Below are positions 33,640 through 44,701 of a DNA stretch of 64,000 bases, piece by piece. Position 1 is the first letter of the stretch. Each line of letters opens with the position of its first letter. The notes below the pieces were generated by a model, which saw nothing but the letters and a program-made list of their open reading frames with translations, was not told where the DNA came from and made no database searches. Position numbers and translations under genes: made by a program. Origin of the DNA: Setomelanomma holmii (taxonomy: Eukaryota; Ascomycota; Dothideomycetes; Pleosporales; Phaeosphaeriaceae). The stretch covers positions 166,190 through 230,189 of the forward strand of contig ML978156.1 of assembly GCA_010015745.1 (NCBI GenBank), written 5' to 3'.

Positions 33640-34479
33640 ATGGCCAAACTGCCCACCAAGGACGAGTTTATGAAGACGATGGATGCATTGACGTGCAATG
33701 TGTGTCAGGAGCTGTTCGGCGACAATCACGTCCCAGTGCAGCTGCCGTACAACCACATCTTTGGCGATCACTGCATCGTCTATTGGTTTAAGTCTGAAAA
33801 TCCAAAGAACAACCGCTGCCCATTATGCAATCGAGAGTTGTTCGAGCAGGAGAACTATGATGAGGATGGAGATCGTATTGAATGGGAGGATCCGGAAGAG
33901 GCAGAGGACGATAATGCTGACGAGGAGGATGAGGAGGATGAGGAGGAGGAGGAGGAGGAGGACGTCGCGGAGCCCGAGGAGGAAGAAGTGCCAGCGAGCC
34001 CAATGCTAGTGCAGCGACCACGACTATCGGGACGTGTCCGGCGGCCTAGTACGCTAGAGCCACGAACGCAGGACTCTGCTGGCCGACCTACACTTTCTGA
34101 AGTCATGAGCGGGCGCGCATGGGGAGCAGCGAGGATCGCCGTTGGACTCAATCCAGAAGACGAAATCGAGTCTCAAGCGACGGAGCAGGGACAAGAGGAC
34201 TCGCCCATGATTGATGCAGGCGAAGAGTTCGAGGGCGATGATTCTGAGCGGTTCGAAGTTGATATCTCGAGTGACTCTGAGGACGACGAGACCATGGAGG
34301 TGGATGATGACGATATGGTCAGCGTGTGGGATACCTATGGCGGCTCCAACGAGGCTGAGACGTCTGACTCTGAATATTCACCCAGCGATGGCGAAGTCGA
34401 CACCGATGACGAAGACGTTCGTAAGGGTGATAGAAAGTCCCGTCCAAGCAAGACTTGCCGTCAGAAGTCGCAAGTTTAG
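33640..34479 (+). CDS. Acidic protein with an N-terminal RING-like finger
   Basis: Single exon, 279 aa. The N-terminal finger has Cys19, Cys22, His39, His44, Cys45, Cys60 and Cys63 (CNVC, YNHIFGDHC, CPLC). Compared with a canonical RING (CxH..C..C), the third ligand position is Tyr37 and the fifth is Gly42, with His44 as a possible substitute. Zinc binding and E3 ubiquitin-ligase activity are therefore uncertain. After residue 75 the chain is very acidic, with a Glu/Asp run near residues 85-115 encoded by a GAG/GAT repeat, and Ser/Asp-rich tracts toward the C-terminus (SSDSEDDETMEVDDDD). The tail is basic (KGDRKSRPSKTCRQKSQ). A nuclear role is plausible from composition only. The start ATG follows a C/A-rich leader. 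Confidence 0.75.
   Translation: MAKLPTKDEFMKTMDALTCNVCQELFGDNHVPVQLPYNHIFGDHCIVYWFKSENPKNNRCPLCNRELFEQENYDEDGDRIEWEDPEEAEDDNADEEDEEDEEEEEEEDVAEPEEEEVPASPMLVQRPRLSGRVRRPSTLEPRTQDSAGRPTLSEVMSGRAWGAARIAVGLNPEDEIESQATEQGQEDSPMIDAGEEFEGDDSERFEVDISSDSEDDETMEVDDDDMVSVWDTYGGSNEAETSDSEYSPSDGEVDTDDEDVRKGDRKSRPSKTCRQKSQV
33922..33962 (+). repeat. GAG/GAT trinucleotide repeat
   Basis: An imperfect GAG/GAT repeat of about 41 nt inside the RING-like gene encodes part of its Glu/Asp run. It keeps the frame and is likely variable in copy number between strains. Confidence 0.8.
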
Positions 34480-34852
34480 CGCGATGACATGAGAGTCCGA
34501 CGCGACGAGATCGTATGGTTGTTGTGTGGTGACTTCTCAGACGCAGAGGAGTCGTGCATGAAATGCATCAACTCACAGCGCACGATGTCGGCTAAACTTG
34601 ATTGCGAGACTACCATTGCTGGGTTTGTAGACCCTTTATAGATGAAAGTTCGCAAGAAAATTTCCCAAAGTATTCTGACATGCTGTGATCTCCTACCCAT
34701 CGGCAAGAACTTATGATTATGATTGGCAGGTTACTTTCATAAATTCCAGGCACACTGGCTCCTTCTGTAGCGCTGCTGTTGAGTCCAGCAGCCCAGACTC
34801 GATCACTTCGACACTTGTCGCAATGTCCGCATAGAACGTTGCGCCTTTTTTT
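34480..34852. other. Intergenic, no gene seen
   Basis: About 370 nt between the stop of the RING-like gene and the end of the decayed minus-strand gene. It ends in a T8 run just before 34853. Nothing else is recognised. Confidence 0.4.
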
Positions 34853-35638
34853 TTAAAGTTTAGCACGAAACGCTTCCATAGTATCGCTCTCGACTAAGTC
34901 GCCATAGTGAATAGAGCCATCAAGGTCGCGGAACACGTTGTTCTTGATATTTTCCCAATTTTGGAGCTGGTCAAATACTTCTTGCAACAATGCATCCTCA
35001 TCTCAATCGGGCCGATCATTTAGTGGCGGTAGATGCAGAATCCAGACTCCCCCACTTTTTGGGCAGCCGAAGATGTACTTCTGGCGTTGTTGCGCAGGAA
35101 GCCAATACGAGCGGAATCCGTCGCCGAAATGACACCACTTTCCCAAGGCGAAGCTGGTATCCATGACTAAGCCGCCGCCCTTAAGTTAAGCATACGGAAG
35201 GCCAAGGCAGTCTCGTCGTCGTTAGTCCAGTTCGTTTGTGGCACTCGCAGCGTTGTGGATGCGCTTGATTGAGGGTCCCATATCGGCCCGAGCACATACG
35301 ACGCTATGGCGGGTACCTCAGTCTGTAGTTGACCGAGGGTATTGGCTGGTCGTTGGGAAGGGCAAGCGTACAGATTGAATATGCTATCAAAATGAAGTCT
35401 GATCGGATACACGAGGGGTTCGTCAAGAAAAGCAGGAGGACTGTCAGCAGATGTCCACCTTGCGGCGAAGGACTCGTTCTTCCACCGACTGTCGAAGCTT
35501 GCAAAGTGCTGCTGCCACTCAAGAGAATCAAATTGGTTTGGAGATACGGTCGAAATTGGATTGTCCGAGAAGGAGGAAGAGACGAGGTGCAATTGCGTGT
35601 GTCTTTCCAGCTAGGCGCCCAAGACCACTGACTGGCAT
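34853..35638 (-). pseudogene. Decayed gene of unknown family
   Basis: Three consecutive minus-strand pieces read as one protein only if the frame changes twice. Piece 1 starts at ATG 35638 (MPVSGLGRLAGKTHAIAPRL). Piece 2 (about 35592..35167) contains SLEWQQHFASFDSRWKNESF and LVYPIRLHFDSIFNLYACPS. Piece 3 (about 35186..34853) contains LVMDTSFALGKWCHFGDGF and YIFGCPKSGGVWILHLPPL, is interrupted by a TGA at 35005-35003, then continues (NWENIKNNVFRDLDGSIHYG) to a TAA at 34853. The pieces abut and their composition is coherent, so decay by indels and a stop is the simplest reading. Splicing could explain one of the frame changes, but not the TGA. Family unknown. Confidence 0.6.
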
Positions 35639-36395
35639 CTCGAAGAATGGCGGAACGAAAGTCGATAGTCACGACACGACATCATGTCATGTTCCAAGGC
35701 TTAACGCCTTCAGCGAAAAGGAATAGTTCATGCGAGGCCGCGCGCAAGCTGAACTTTGGAGGCGAGCAGAAGCGAAGCCACCAGAACGTAGGCAACTTAA
35801 CATGTGCGTAGCTCGAGCCACACCTTCGCCGATCGTGGCATTACACCACCATTTCGATGTCGATCGTTCGCCTTTTCATCGCCCTCGTCGTTTACCCAAG
35901 CTTTTCTAGCGCTCCTCGTCCTTCGCTGTGACATGCTTGGCCTGAGAGTTGTCCGGTCAGTGATCGACGTGGAGGTCGAGGCACAATGCGCTGGGTAGCC
36001 GCCGGTGAAGAATCGCTCTCCTCTGTCGTGCACCAAACCTTTGCCTCTTCAAACCTCACCGGCTTCTCCACAGCCTCGATGCGCGCGCGACGCAGCCGCA
36101 AGACGCGCATGGAGGCTCCCGGGGATCGCACGGATGAAGTGGCGCACATCTGGCCCCCAGCTGAGACTCAGCTCCGCCTCCATGCAGAGCCGCACTCGCT
36201 TGAAAAGTCGAGGGGTCGCCATCGGCTCGTTCCATCCCTCCCGCTTCCGAACCTCTGGAGCAAGCATGAATTTCTGGGCGCGAAACATTGACTCCATATC
36301 TTGAGACAAGCAGCGTATTCTCTCCTCGCATTCTATTACATTTGAACATTCTTGCGTTGTAGCGTAGACGTCGAAAAGGCGTCGCCAAAAACAAG
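35639..36395. promoter_or_regulatory. Divergent intergenic region before the CorA-like gene
   Basis: About 760 nt. Open frames on both strands at 35797-36309 are mutually overlapping, Arg-rich and without motifs, typical of GC-rich non-coding DNA. The right end should be the CorA-like promoter and leader. Confidence 0.35.
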
Positions 36396-38216
36396 ATGGC
36401 CAGCAACGGCAATCCGATCAAGATGCGGAAAATGTCCAAGGTCAAAATATCAGCAAGAGACGCGACGCCAAGTCCTGGTCCGCAGCCTGATGAGGACATT
36501 ATCGGGTCCTGGCTCTGTGACGATGGACCCTATCGGAAGTACATTGAAGCACTAAGCTCCTCAAACCCCGGACTGAAGAAGTCCGATCCGAACAACAGAA
36601 CTGGTGGGCTACCTCCGAAGAGAAGTACACGAGTTGCTTTGCTCGATTCCCGTGCCACTGGCCAACCGAAGTATGTGGAACCAAAGGTCTTCCTCAAGTC
36701 GTCGAAGCTCCGCGATCATCTCCACGATTCTCCGCGCAACCATGACCGCCGGCGGATTTGGATTATGGAGGGCTTGGGAACTGATTTTGTATCCGTGATT
36801 GGTGGATACTTTTTCATGGAGCCTACGTTCTTCCAACGACAGGAAAGGACTTGTGTCTGGAGCAATGACTTCACGCCTGTTAGTGATGCACTACCCCAAC
36901 CCAGTCTACTCAATCCGGACAGAAGTTTTCACTTGCAGTATATGGAGCTGCGTCAATTTGATAAGGCTCTGGAAAACCGGTATTATTTCTGTCAACAGAC
37001 TAGACGACACGTGGGCATGACAGCGCCCCGCCACAAAGAAGAAACCACCACGGGCATCCTGAGACGCAAGATCAGCTGGTGGTGCCGAGAAACCTCCGCC
37101 AAAGGTTGGGATGGTAAGTGGTTGTCCAATAGTCAAGACAGTGTGGCTCGCCTAGGACGTAGCTGACCATCGTTCAGTTGTCATCTTGTGCGATCCGCAG
37201 CTCGAGCATCTCTCCCCCGACCCCAAGGAAGTGGTCGATGGTGAGCTACGACTAATCGAAAACTCTCAGAACAACCTGAAGAACACCCCCTTCCAGGGCG
37301 GGTATGTCGACTTCCTCCCTGCCAAATCATTCGATGTTCCTCCATCCGAGGAAGAGATTGCCAAGATTGCGGAAACCAAACACCCACACAAGTCAATGAT
37401 GAACGATCTGATCTACTACTATCGCTATCATTCATACTTGCTAGAGCCCGCGGAATGGGAAAAGCCACAAAAGTCGGCTTTGTTTCTCAAGAAGATCGTG
37501 GCCGCCCATTACCTCCAACTCGTCGACTATATCAAAGTCATGCTGCCATCGCTTGAGCTGCGTTTGACTACAGCATGGGTAGAAGAGCAGGACCAATGGA
37601 AGAGTCTGCAAACCATTTCCCGACGTTGCGGCAACTTTCGAGACGACATCGAAGACACACTCCTGAGCCTAGGCTACCCGCTCGACGGCAAGCTGGACCA
37701 GTCGATCAAAGCGCGAGTTGTAGACTGGAAGGATGCCGAAAAAGATCTTCAATATGTGTACTTCAGATTGAAAACTCTGAAGGAGCGCGCAGATAATCTC
37801 ACAACTTCCATGACAGGCTTGGCTTCAATTGCTGGCAACCGCCAGAATCTGGAAGAGGCGAAGCGAGTCAAGCGACTCAATATCCTCGCACTGCTGTTCA
37901 TTCCGTTGGCGTACACGAGCAGCTTGTTCAGCATGCAAGACAATTATGCGCCCAACAAAGGCAAATTCTGTAGGTCAAAGTTGGCGAGGTGCTATGAGGA
38001 CGTGCTGACTTTTATGCAGGGGTTTATTGGGTAGCTGCAATAGCTGTTGTTGCATTTACTTCCCTGGTTACCTTCATCCTTGACCGCGCGCTTGACGAAG
38101 AGGCGAACTGGACTCTGGATCCAATCAGGTATCTCAGATTCTGGGATCACAAGAGCAAGCCTGGCACGATGAAGCGAAAAGCCACTGGTCTATATGATCA
38201 CGTCCGACATTCATGA
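36396..38216 (+). CDS. CorA-like membrane protein
   Basis: Predicted 568 aa in three exons: 36396..37113, 37178..37969 and 38020..38216, totalling 1707 nt. Introns are 64 and 50 nt; donors GTAAGT and GTAGGT, acceptors GTTCAG and ATGCAG. The architecture is that of fungal CorA-like proteins: a long cytosolic N-terminal alpha/beta part, a long helical region (KTLKERADNLTTSMTGLASI), then two C-terminal membrane helices at about 473-492 (LNILALLFIPLAYTSSLFSM) and 504-525 (WVYWVAAIAVVAFTSLVTFI). Canonical CorA Mg2+ channels carry a GMN motif after the first helix. Here the loop reads SMQDNYAPNKGKF with no GMN, so magnesium transport should not be assumed. The second membrane helix is entirely in the last exon, so a model missing that exon would wrongly show one helix. 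Confidence 0.82.
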
Positions 38217-38700
38217 TTCGAGGTCTCTAACGTTGTTTGTTGCCTATAAACTAAATGCCATTGACGCGCCGCGGTTGTGCACATTGCGATACCGGCCAGG
38301 ATGGGTTGCCCCGCCAGCCGAACCTTACACAGTCAAGCCCCAGGGCGGTTACGGGAGACGGCAGTGCCGTGGATTTAATCCGCTTGGCCGATGCTAGATT
38401 CCCAACATGGAAAGAACAACCCTGTGTACAGCAGCAAGTACGCAGCTACAGCAATTAATCTCACCACCTATCGCAGGTTTTTGCACCCTGACTTGCTGGG
38501 GTATTGGAAGTCGCAATCCTACACAACGCAAGAGCAATAAAGTCGTACTGAGGTCCGCGCCGATATGAATCGAGCCGCGATATGATCAAAGTCAATGGTG
38601 GTTACACGAATATGGCCACGGGCACGAGTGCAACATAACTGGCAAGGCCTCCTCTGATGGTGTGCTACGCTTACCGCGACTACTCATTTGTACTTTCCCG
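38217..38700. other. Intergenic, no gene seen
   Basis: About 480 nt between the CorA-like gene and the decayed oxidoreductase. No coding frame, RNA gene or repeat is supported. Confidence 0.4.
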
Positions 38701-40169
38701 ATGCCTAGCGCCACCTCTTGCACGAGTTGGTTTATCTACACGTTGCTCATTTGGCTTGGAAGTACTCTAGCATCCTCTCATCCTCCGTCCGCAAGGAAAC
38801 CTGTAATTGTTGAGAGAGATGTTGCAATCATCGGGGGCGGGGCTGCTGGCACATTTGCAGCTGTTCGGCTCCGCGAAGACTACAACACGAGCATTGTCTT
38901 GATCGAGCCTAAATCCCACCTTGGAGGTCATGTCAGCACGTATCTCGTGCCGCAAACGAATACTACGCTCCAGTTTGGTGTACAGTCATACGTACAGAAC
39001 GATGCCGCTCTCAATCTCTTCGCACGCTTCGCAATTTCGACGCAGCCGTTCGCGAGCAAGAGACTCACGCCTCTTAATGTCGATGTTGCGACTGGGCTTC
39101 AACTCAAAGACTATGTCGCACCTGCTTCTAATGCGACTACTGAAGCGTTCAAGTGATGGCTCGCCATTGTCGACAAGTACGAACCCTTCTTAGAGCCTGG
39201 GTACTGGGACTTTCCACAACCAGCGGACATTCTAGGCGACTTCCTCGCACCGTTTGAAGACTTCGCCAAGGACAACCAACTCGAAGCAGCTGTTCCACGG
39301 ATCATCGCTATCTCTGACGTCGGCTATGGCGGTATCCGCGACTTACTTACGCTGCACATATTCCAAGCCTTCGGTGCCACGCTGACTAGGCAAGTGCTGA
39401 ACAACAACTTCTTTCCCCGGTTGGGTGAAACAGCCTTGTGTACGAACGCGCTCTTTCTCTTCTGAATGAAGATGTCCTTCTCTCAAGCAGCGTACAAAGT
39501 GCCAAGCGCAGTGAATCTGGCATAGAGATTGTGGTTCAGCAAGGCGAAGAGGACTACATCAGTAAAGCAAAGCGAGTCCTCTTCACCGCGCCACCAAGCC
39601 TGAATGCCCTCTCACCGTATGATCTCGACGACAAGCTTCCGTCTTCTCGAAATGGACTATCCCGGCAGAATTCATCGCAGTCACGAACATACTTGCATCC
39701 CAGAGAACATCTCCGTCAACTACATCCCCTCCACAGCCGTGCCGTCAAACCAACTCGCGCTCAAAGACTGGCCGTACCAACTCCGGCTCGACTCTACCGG
39801 TCCTTCAGGCCTGGGTCTCTTCCGCGTAGTTTTCGGTGCGAACTACACAATGTCAACTGACGAATTCAAAGATATTGTCACGAAGAGCGTGCGCAAGCTT
39901 CAAGAAGCTGGAACGCTTCAGGGAAATTGCAGCGTTGACTTCAAAGCGAGCAGTGATCACACCAGACCGCAGTGGAAGCTGACAGCTCAACAACTCAAAG
40001 ACGGCTTTGTACAGGATCTGTATGCACTGCACAGGTATAGATCGACCTGGTACACGGGATATGCATGGGGGGGGCGCCATACTGCAGTACTGTGTGGGCG
40101 TATACGGACATAGTCTTGGAGAAGTTGTTGGCAGATACGAGGAGAGCATGGTGGAGATGTCTAAGCTGA
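38701..40169 (+). pseudogene. Decayed secreted FAD-dependent oxidoreductase
   Basis: The remnant encodes a flavin amine-oxidase-like protein of the group often labelled beta-cyclopiazonate dehydrogenase-like. It starts with a signal-type segment (MPSATSCTSWFIYTLLIWLG) and a Rossmann dinucleotide motif (DVAIIGGGAAGTFAAVRLR). Lesions seen directly: TGA at 39154-39156 inside a conserved run (EAFK*WLAIVDKYEPFLEPG); a frame change near 39410-39420 followed by TGA at 39426-39428; further frame changes near 39630 and 39700; and another in the G7 run near 40070. Coherent protein resumes after each lesion (YERALSLLNEDVLLSSS, GLFRVVFGANYTMSTDEF, YTDIVLEKLLADTRRA). At least two stops and about four indels rule out a functional product. 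Introns do not explain the pattern. Confidence 0.85.
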
Positions 40170-40634
40170 TAACCACTTTCGCAAGTGAGGGAAGCACTGC
40201 AGTCACCCGACACGATAACATGATCGGACCAAGATGGTGACATAGTATTGGATCGAAGAGGAGGTGGAGTATGGGATTGCAAGCTGGGAGCATCGGGATT
40301 TGTAGAGGTCTCATAGTTGGGTAAAAGCGGTTGGGATAGTACGAGCATGATGGATGGTACGCACAATTATAAATTGATGCTGTTCTGTCGACAGAAAACA
40401 GCGTGCTAACACTCATCTTGAAGCAACTCTAGCAGCTCCTCCGTCAAGTGAATTGCGTCCTACCGGTTCAATACAATTCTTGAATGCGCCAGGTTGAAGA
40501 AAGAATACCTCCCAAAGAATGCTTCCGTGGCTCCAGGCTATGCAAGTGGCCGGAAATGCGGGAAAACGCCGAAGCCTGGTATGCCGTATGCTCGTAAACC
40601 AAAACGCCTGCTTAAAGACCGTGACATGACAACT
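40170..40634. other. Intergenic, no gene seen
   Basis: About 465 nt between convergent features: the decayed oxidoreductase (+) and SPT2 (-). No supported element. Confidence 0.4.
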
Positions 40635-41773
40635 TTAGTACTTCTTCTTCCCTCTGGCTTGAATCAATGCCTCCATCTTCGCCTTTCTCGCCTCTTTCTC
40701 GCGCTTGAGCCTTTGTTCTTCGGCGAGAGCGGCAGCATCTTCCTCTTTCGCCGCTTTCAAGGCGAGCTGCTCCTCCTGTTCGACGTCCCATATACCGCCC
40801 TCCATGTCAGATGAAGCATCGGACTCATAGTCGTCCTCCTCCAACTCTTCATTGGAAAGCTCATCCCAGTCCACATACCCATCGTATCGACCCTTGGTGG
40901 GTTTGGCCTTGGCTTTGCCCGCGGGTGCTCCATTCCGACTCGTTGATGCCGGAGCGCTCGCGGGCCGTGCGGTACCTTTGTAGCCAACCTGCACAGGTGG
41001 CTTATTCGGCCGTGCAGTGCCCTGATAGCCTACATCTGCCGGCTTCTTCTTCTCCGGCACAGGACCGCCCTTGGGATCGGTAGGACGTCCTGGCAGCGCT
41101 GCACCGGACTTCTTGCCCTTTGCCTCGGCCTTGAGTGCCAAGCGCTCTTTCTTGGTCAGGATCTTCGTAGGCCCGTTCTGCACGGGAGGGGCAGCGGGCT
41201 TCGTAGCATCCTTCTCTTTTGCCTTCTGTAGTAGTGCTAGATATCCCTTCTTCGGCGCGGCGGATGTCGACGAAGCAGTGACTGGCGGTGTGGACTTCGG
41301 AGCCGGCGCTGCTGCCTTGGGCGCGGCGGATGATATGTTTGCTGTTGGGTTCGGCTTCTTCACCACCGGACTCGCGACTTTTGCGCCTGCGGGTGCTGCT
41401 GTTCCACGATATGGTACGCTGCCTGTCGAAGCAGGCGGGCTCGGCCTTGCCGCGCCGGATGTCGCCATCAATCGTCCCGCGCCATTTGCTTGCACTGGTT
41501 GGCTTGCGCCGTCTTTCCTCTGGACTTTGACCTGATTGATCTCGATGGAACCAGACGCCTTTCGCTTCAGTTGTGGTCCCTGATTCGCCCCAGTGGCACC
41601 TCCAGCAGGGCGCGGAGCAACTTTCGGAGCGCCGGCGGGCGTGACTGGCCTGGGTGCTGGCGCAGTCTTTGGAGCTGTCGGGTCTACTATGGACATGATA
41701 TCTCTGAAAGCCTGGAAGACTTTGGTCAGTAGGAAAACTGCGGCGCGATCGAATACGCGGGACTCACGCTCAT
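40635..41773 (-). CDS. SPT2: SPT2 chromatin protein
   Basis: Predicted 360-aa histone H3-H4-binding protein of the SPT2 family, acting in nucleosome handling during transcription. Two coding exons: 41773..41768 (ATG AGC only) and 41711..40635. The 56-nt intron has GTGAGT, a CTGACC branch and a CTTCCAG acceptor, giving MSAFRDIMSIVDPTAP. Most of the chain is Ala/Pro/Lys-rich and disordered. Repeated short motifs appear: VGYQGTARP and VGYKGTARP, with PYRGTAAP as a weaker copy. The SPT2 signature is at the C-terminus: an acidic block (LEEDDYESDASSDMEGGIWD) followed by a basic helix (EEQRLKREKEARKAKMEALI). The function is known for the family; the low-complexity middle is not informative. Confidence 0.87.
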
Positions 41774-42246
41774 GTTGGGCAACTGATAAGCGGTTGACTC
41801 AGTGTTACCGGTCGTGTCGGTTGCAGAAGTTGCACATGCTTCCCGGACGGAGAAGCTGTCTTTATACGGAGTCGGCGGGAGGCAATCGCGTGCGCGGGAG
41901 GAGGGGAACAGGCGGCAGTCACTGCACTTGAAGGGAGAGGGTGTGCACAGAACCGCTTGACAGTGGCGCGCGCACCTCTGCTGTTCTTATATGCGGAGCC
42001 AAGACCTGAGCGACGTCGCGCTAACGACAAACCTGGAAAGGCGCAGCCCACCACAAGCGAAACAATATTGTACGAACTTTTATTACTTTCCGATCGACAA
42101 CCATCGACGAACATTGTAGTTTCAGTCTCCGTCAGCACGGTACACATCCCTTGGATAATACTACGCGCTCACAAATACTGATACCAACAGGTTAAATCGA
42201 TTGAACTCAAGTTCTTACCCAACGACACCCACAAAACACCATCAAA
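41774..42246. promoter_or_regulatory. Divergent promoter region, SPT2 / ribosomal P2
   Basis: About 470 nt between divergent starts. The last 60 nt before 42247 is A/C-rich (ACCCACAAAACACCATCAAA), a typical fungal ribosomal-protein leader. No specific factor site is claimed. Confidence 0.4.
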
Positions 42247-42648
42247 ATGAAGCACCTTGCGGCATACCTTCTCCTCGGCCTCGGAGGCAACACCTCGCCT
42301 TCTGCCAGCGACATCAAGGAGGTCCTCGAGTCCGTCGGTATTGAGGCCGATGACGAGCGCCTGGAGAAGCTTATCTCTGAGCTCAAGGGCAAGGACATCA
42401 ACGAGGTATGACAAGTCGCACAGGCTGTGCATGCAATCACACACTGAATCTTCACTAACAACCAACAGTTGATCTCTGAGGGTTCTGCCAAGCTTGCCTC
42501 CGTCCCATCTGGTGGCTCTGGAGGTGGTGCTGCCGCTTCCGGCGGTGCTGCCACTGGTGGCGCTGCTGAGGCCGCCCCCGCTGAGGAGGCCAAGGAGGAG
42601 GAGAAGGAGGAGTCAGACGAGGACATGGGTTTCGGTCTCTTCGACTAA
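42247..42648 (+). CDS. RPP2: 60S acidic ribosomal protein P2
   Basis: Stalk protein of the large ribosomal subunit that forms P1/P2 dimers on P0 and recruits translation GTPases. Two exons, 42247..42405 and 42469..42648; 112 aa. The intron is 63 nt with GTATGA, CTAACA and AACAG. The N-terminal dimerisation helix is MKHLAAYLLLGLGGNTSPSA. The Gly/Ala-rich hinge follows (GGSGGGAAASGGAATGGAAE). The chain ends in the invariant acidic tail EESDEDMGFGLFD, which contacts GTPase factors. P2 rather than P1 is chosen because of the MKHLAAYLLL start. Confidence 0.95.
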
Positions 42649-43482
42649 GCGCATCGTCAATTACCTCTTGTCTACGAAGTATGATCCGGTCAACCTCTCA
42701 ACCATCACGAGAATCATGCGGCACGAAAACAAGCATTTGGGAGGTGTCGAGCGAGCGATTTGTGGGTCACTGGAAAGGAAACTGCGGCAATACCTTGATA
42801 ATCCCCTGCTGAGATACCCAAATAAAGCCATGCACCCTCAATCTTGAACGTCGAACTTCTGTGATCTTGAGTTCCAAATACGGTTGTGATCGGCCACGAG
42901 ATGCTGCATGCAGGATCAGGACACCACGTTTCGACCCAAATATTGGTAACTATCGACGAGGATTTCGTAAGGGCTTCTTGTCATGACACTTTTTGTGGCA
43001 GTGAATATGTAACTTGGACGTGCTCTTTAGGGCGTAGGCGCTTTTATTTCTGCTGTAGAGATGCTTGTAGTATCCTCAGGTCCCCTTTCAGTTGATTACA
43101 TACCTTGAATAAAGGTTGTGAGGTTGTCGGGTCTCGTTCTAAGCTTCCGAGGACAGCCATGCTCCATAGTTTTAAGCTGAGGGTGCACTGCGTTGATTAC
43201 GAGACCAGGCAGATATACGCGCAACGTTGGACTCTACCGGCATGATAGATTCCGCATTCTGGAAAACTTTAGAGTTCGTGTCATACACGCAATTCATGAA
43301 AGTGGTGTTGGTCGCTGGTGCCACTCATTTGTGTGCACGGACCATGCGCTAAGGTGCGCCGCTGGCTAAGCGAGCGAGTGCACCTGCCCAGAGCAATATT
43401 CGACTCTCTCGACGACCAGACGACCGACAACCCCCGCGACACCAACGAAGTCTCCAGTCCAGCACTTCGACACATCGCAAAC
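42649..43482. other. Intergenic region between two ribosomal protein genes
   Basis: About 830 nt. It contains the P2 3' flank and the S15 promoter. Short open frames lack coding character. No RNA gene is supported. Confidence 0.4.
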
Positions 43483-44289
43483 ATGGCTGATTCCGAATAC
43501 GTGAGTCACAACGAATGTTACCGCAAAGTGCTGCTTGCTGACCACCACACAGAACGCCGAGGAGGCTGCCGGTACGCTCACCCACCCCGACGAACACTCT
43601 CTGCACCCGCTATCACTCCAATCGCTCGAGATACGATGTCACGAACGGTTCGCTCTGGATACATTGCGCTGCTGCGAGTAGACGCAACAGGCGCACGCAT
43701 GCGATGGATCATGGGCTGACGAGACACTTTACAGAGCTTAAGAGGAAGAGAGCGTTCCGCAAGTTTTCCTACCGTGGCGTTGACCTGGACCAGTACGTTC
43801 TCCCGGATTTAGCATTAGGAAACCTATGCTACGCACCACATTTCGGGTTCAAATACTGATCCGACATCAGGCTCCTCGATCTCGGCTCTGAGGAGCTCCG
43901 TGACCTCGTCCACGCTCGTGCCCGTAGACGGTTCAATCGCGGTCTCAAGCGCAAGCCCATGGGTCTCATCAAGAAGCTCCGCAAGTCAAAGCAGGAGGCC
44001 AAGCCCAACGAGAAGCCCGACCTTGTCAAGACCCACCTCCGTGACATGATCGTTGTCCCCGAGATGATTGGCAGTGTTATCGGTGTCTACTCCGGCAAGG
44101 AATTCAACCAGGTCGAGATCAAGCCCGAGATGGTCGGCCACTACCTTGGAGAGTTCTCCATCTCATAGTGCGTATCCCGGATCCCGCGTACACAATACAG
44201 ACGACTGACAATCACACAGCAAGCCCGTCAAGCACGGAAGGCCGGGTATCGGTGCCACTCACTCTTCCCGTTTCATTCCACTCAAGTAA
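43483..44289 (+). CDS. RPS15: 40S ribosomal protein S15 (uS19)
   Basis: Small-subunit head protein near the A-site tRNA. Five exons: 43483..43500 (18 nt), 43553..43571 (19 nt), 43735..43792 (58 nt), 43871..44167 and 44220..44289, totalling 462 nt and 153 aa, as expected for the family. All introns are GT-AG (donors GTGAGT, GTACGC, GTACGT, GTGCGT), 52-163 nt. The protein starts MADSEYNAEEAAELKRKRAF. It has FSYRGVDLDQLLDL, the KPMGLIKKLRKSKQEA segment, the uS19 core HLRDMIVVPEMIGSVIGVY and HYLGEFSISYKPVKHGRPGI, and ends HSSRFIPLK. The two tiny first exons are why simple ORF finding recovers only exon 4. Confidence 0.95.
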
Positions 44290-44701
44290 ATGGTTTGGGT
44301 CTTGGTTGCATGGGTTCTTTCGTGGGGTGGACGATGTACTTGATGACCTACAACGAATTAAGGTGTTAGGTGCATTTACTCTCGATGGCTGTGACGCACA
44401 AAAGCGAACGCAGCAGGCATGAAGACACGATGTAGATAACATCAAATATCACATCGAAGATACCTCACATCAGCATACGCTATGACGTGACGACCGTACA
44501 TATATTGCCAACGCATTGGTTACCAGTATGCTTTTATCCAACACTTGCTTCATGTCTAAGGTCATGTAGCAAGATCAGAATCGTCAAAGCGTTTGGTCAA
44601 GGAATACTGCGTGAGCATGACATTGAGTTTGCTACTCTATGCTACGGGTGCCTGGGGTATAAGGATCGATAGGAAAGTAGTCTACAAAGAAGAAGCCACA
44701 T
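44290..44701. other. Intergenic, no gene seen
   Basis: About 410 nt between the convergent 3' ends of RPS15 (+) and NUS1 (-). No supported element. Confidence 0.4.

Noticed and set aside
43572..43734. Possible C/D snoRNA in the 163-nt RPS15 intron 2
   Set aside because: A CTGA near the end can be read as a D box, but it is also the expected branch site, and no proper RTGATGA C box is present.
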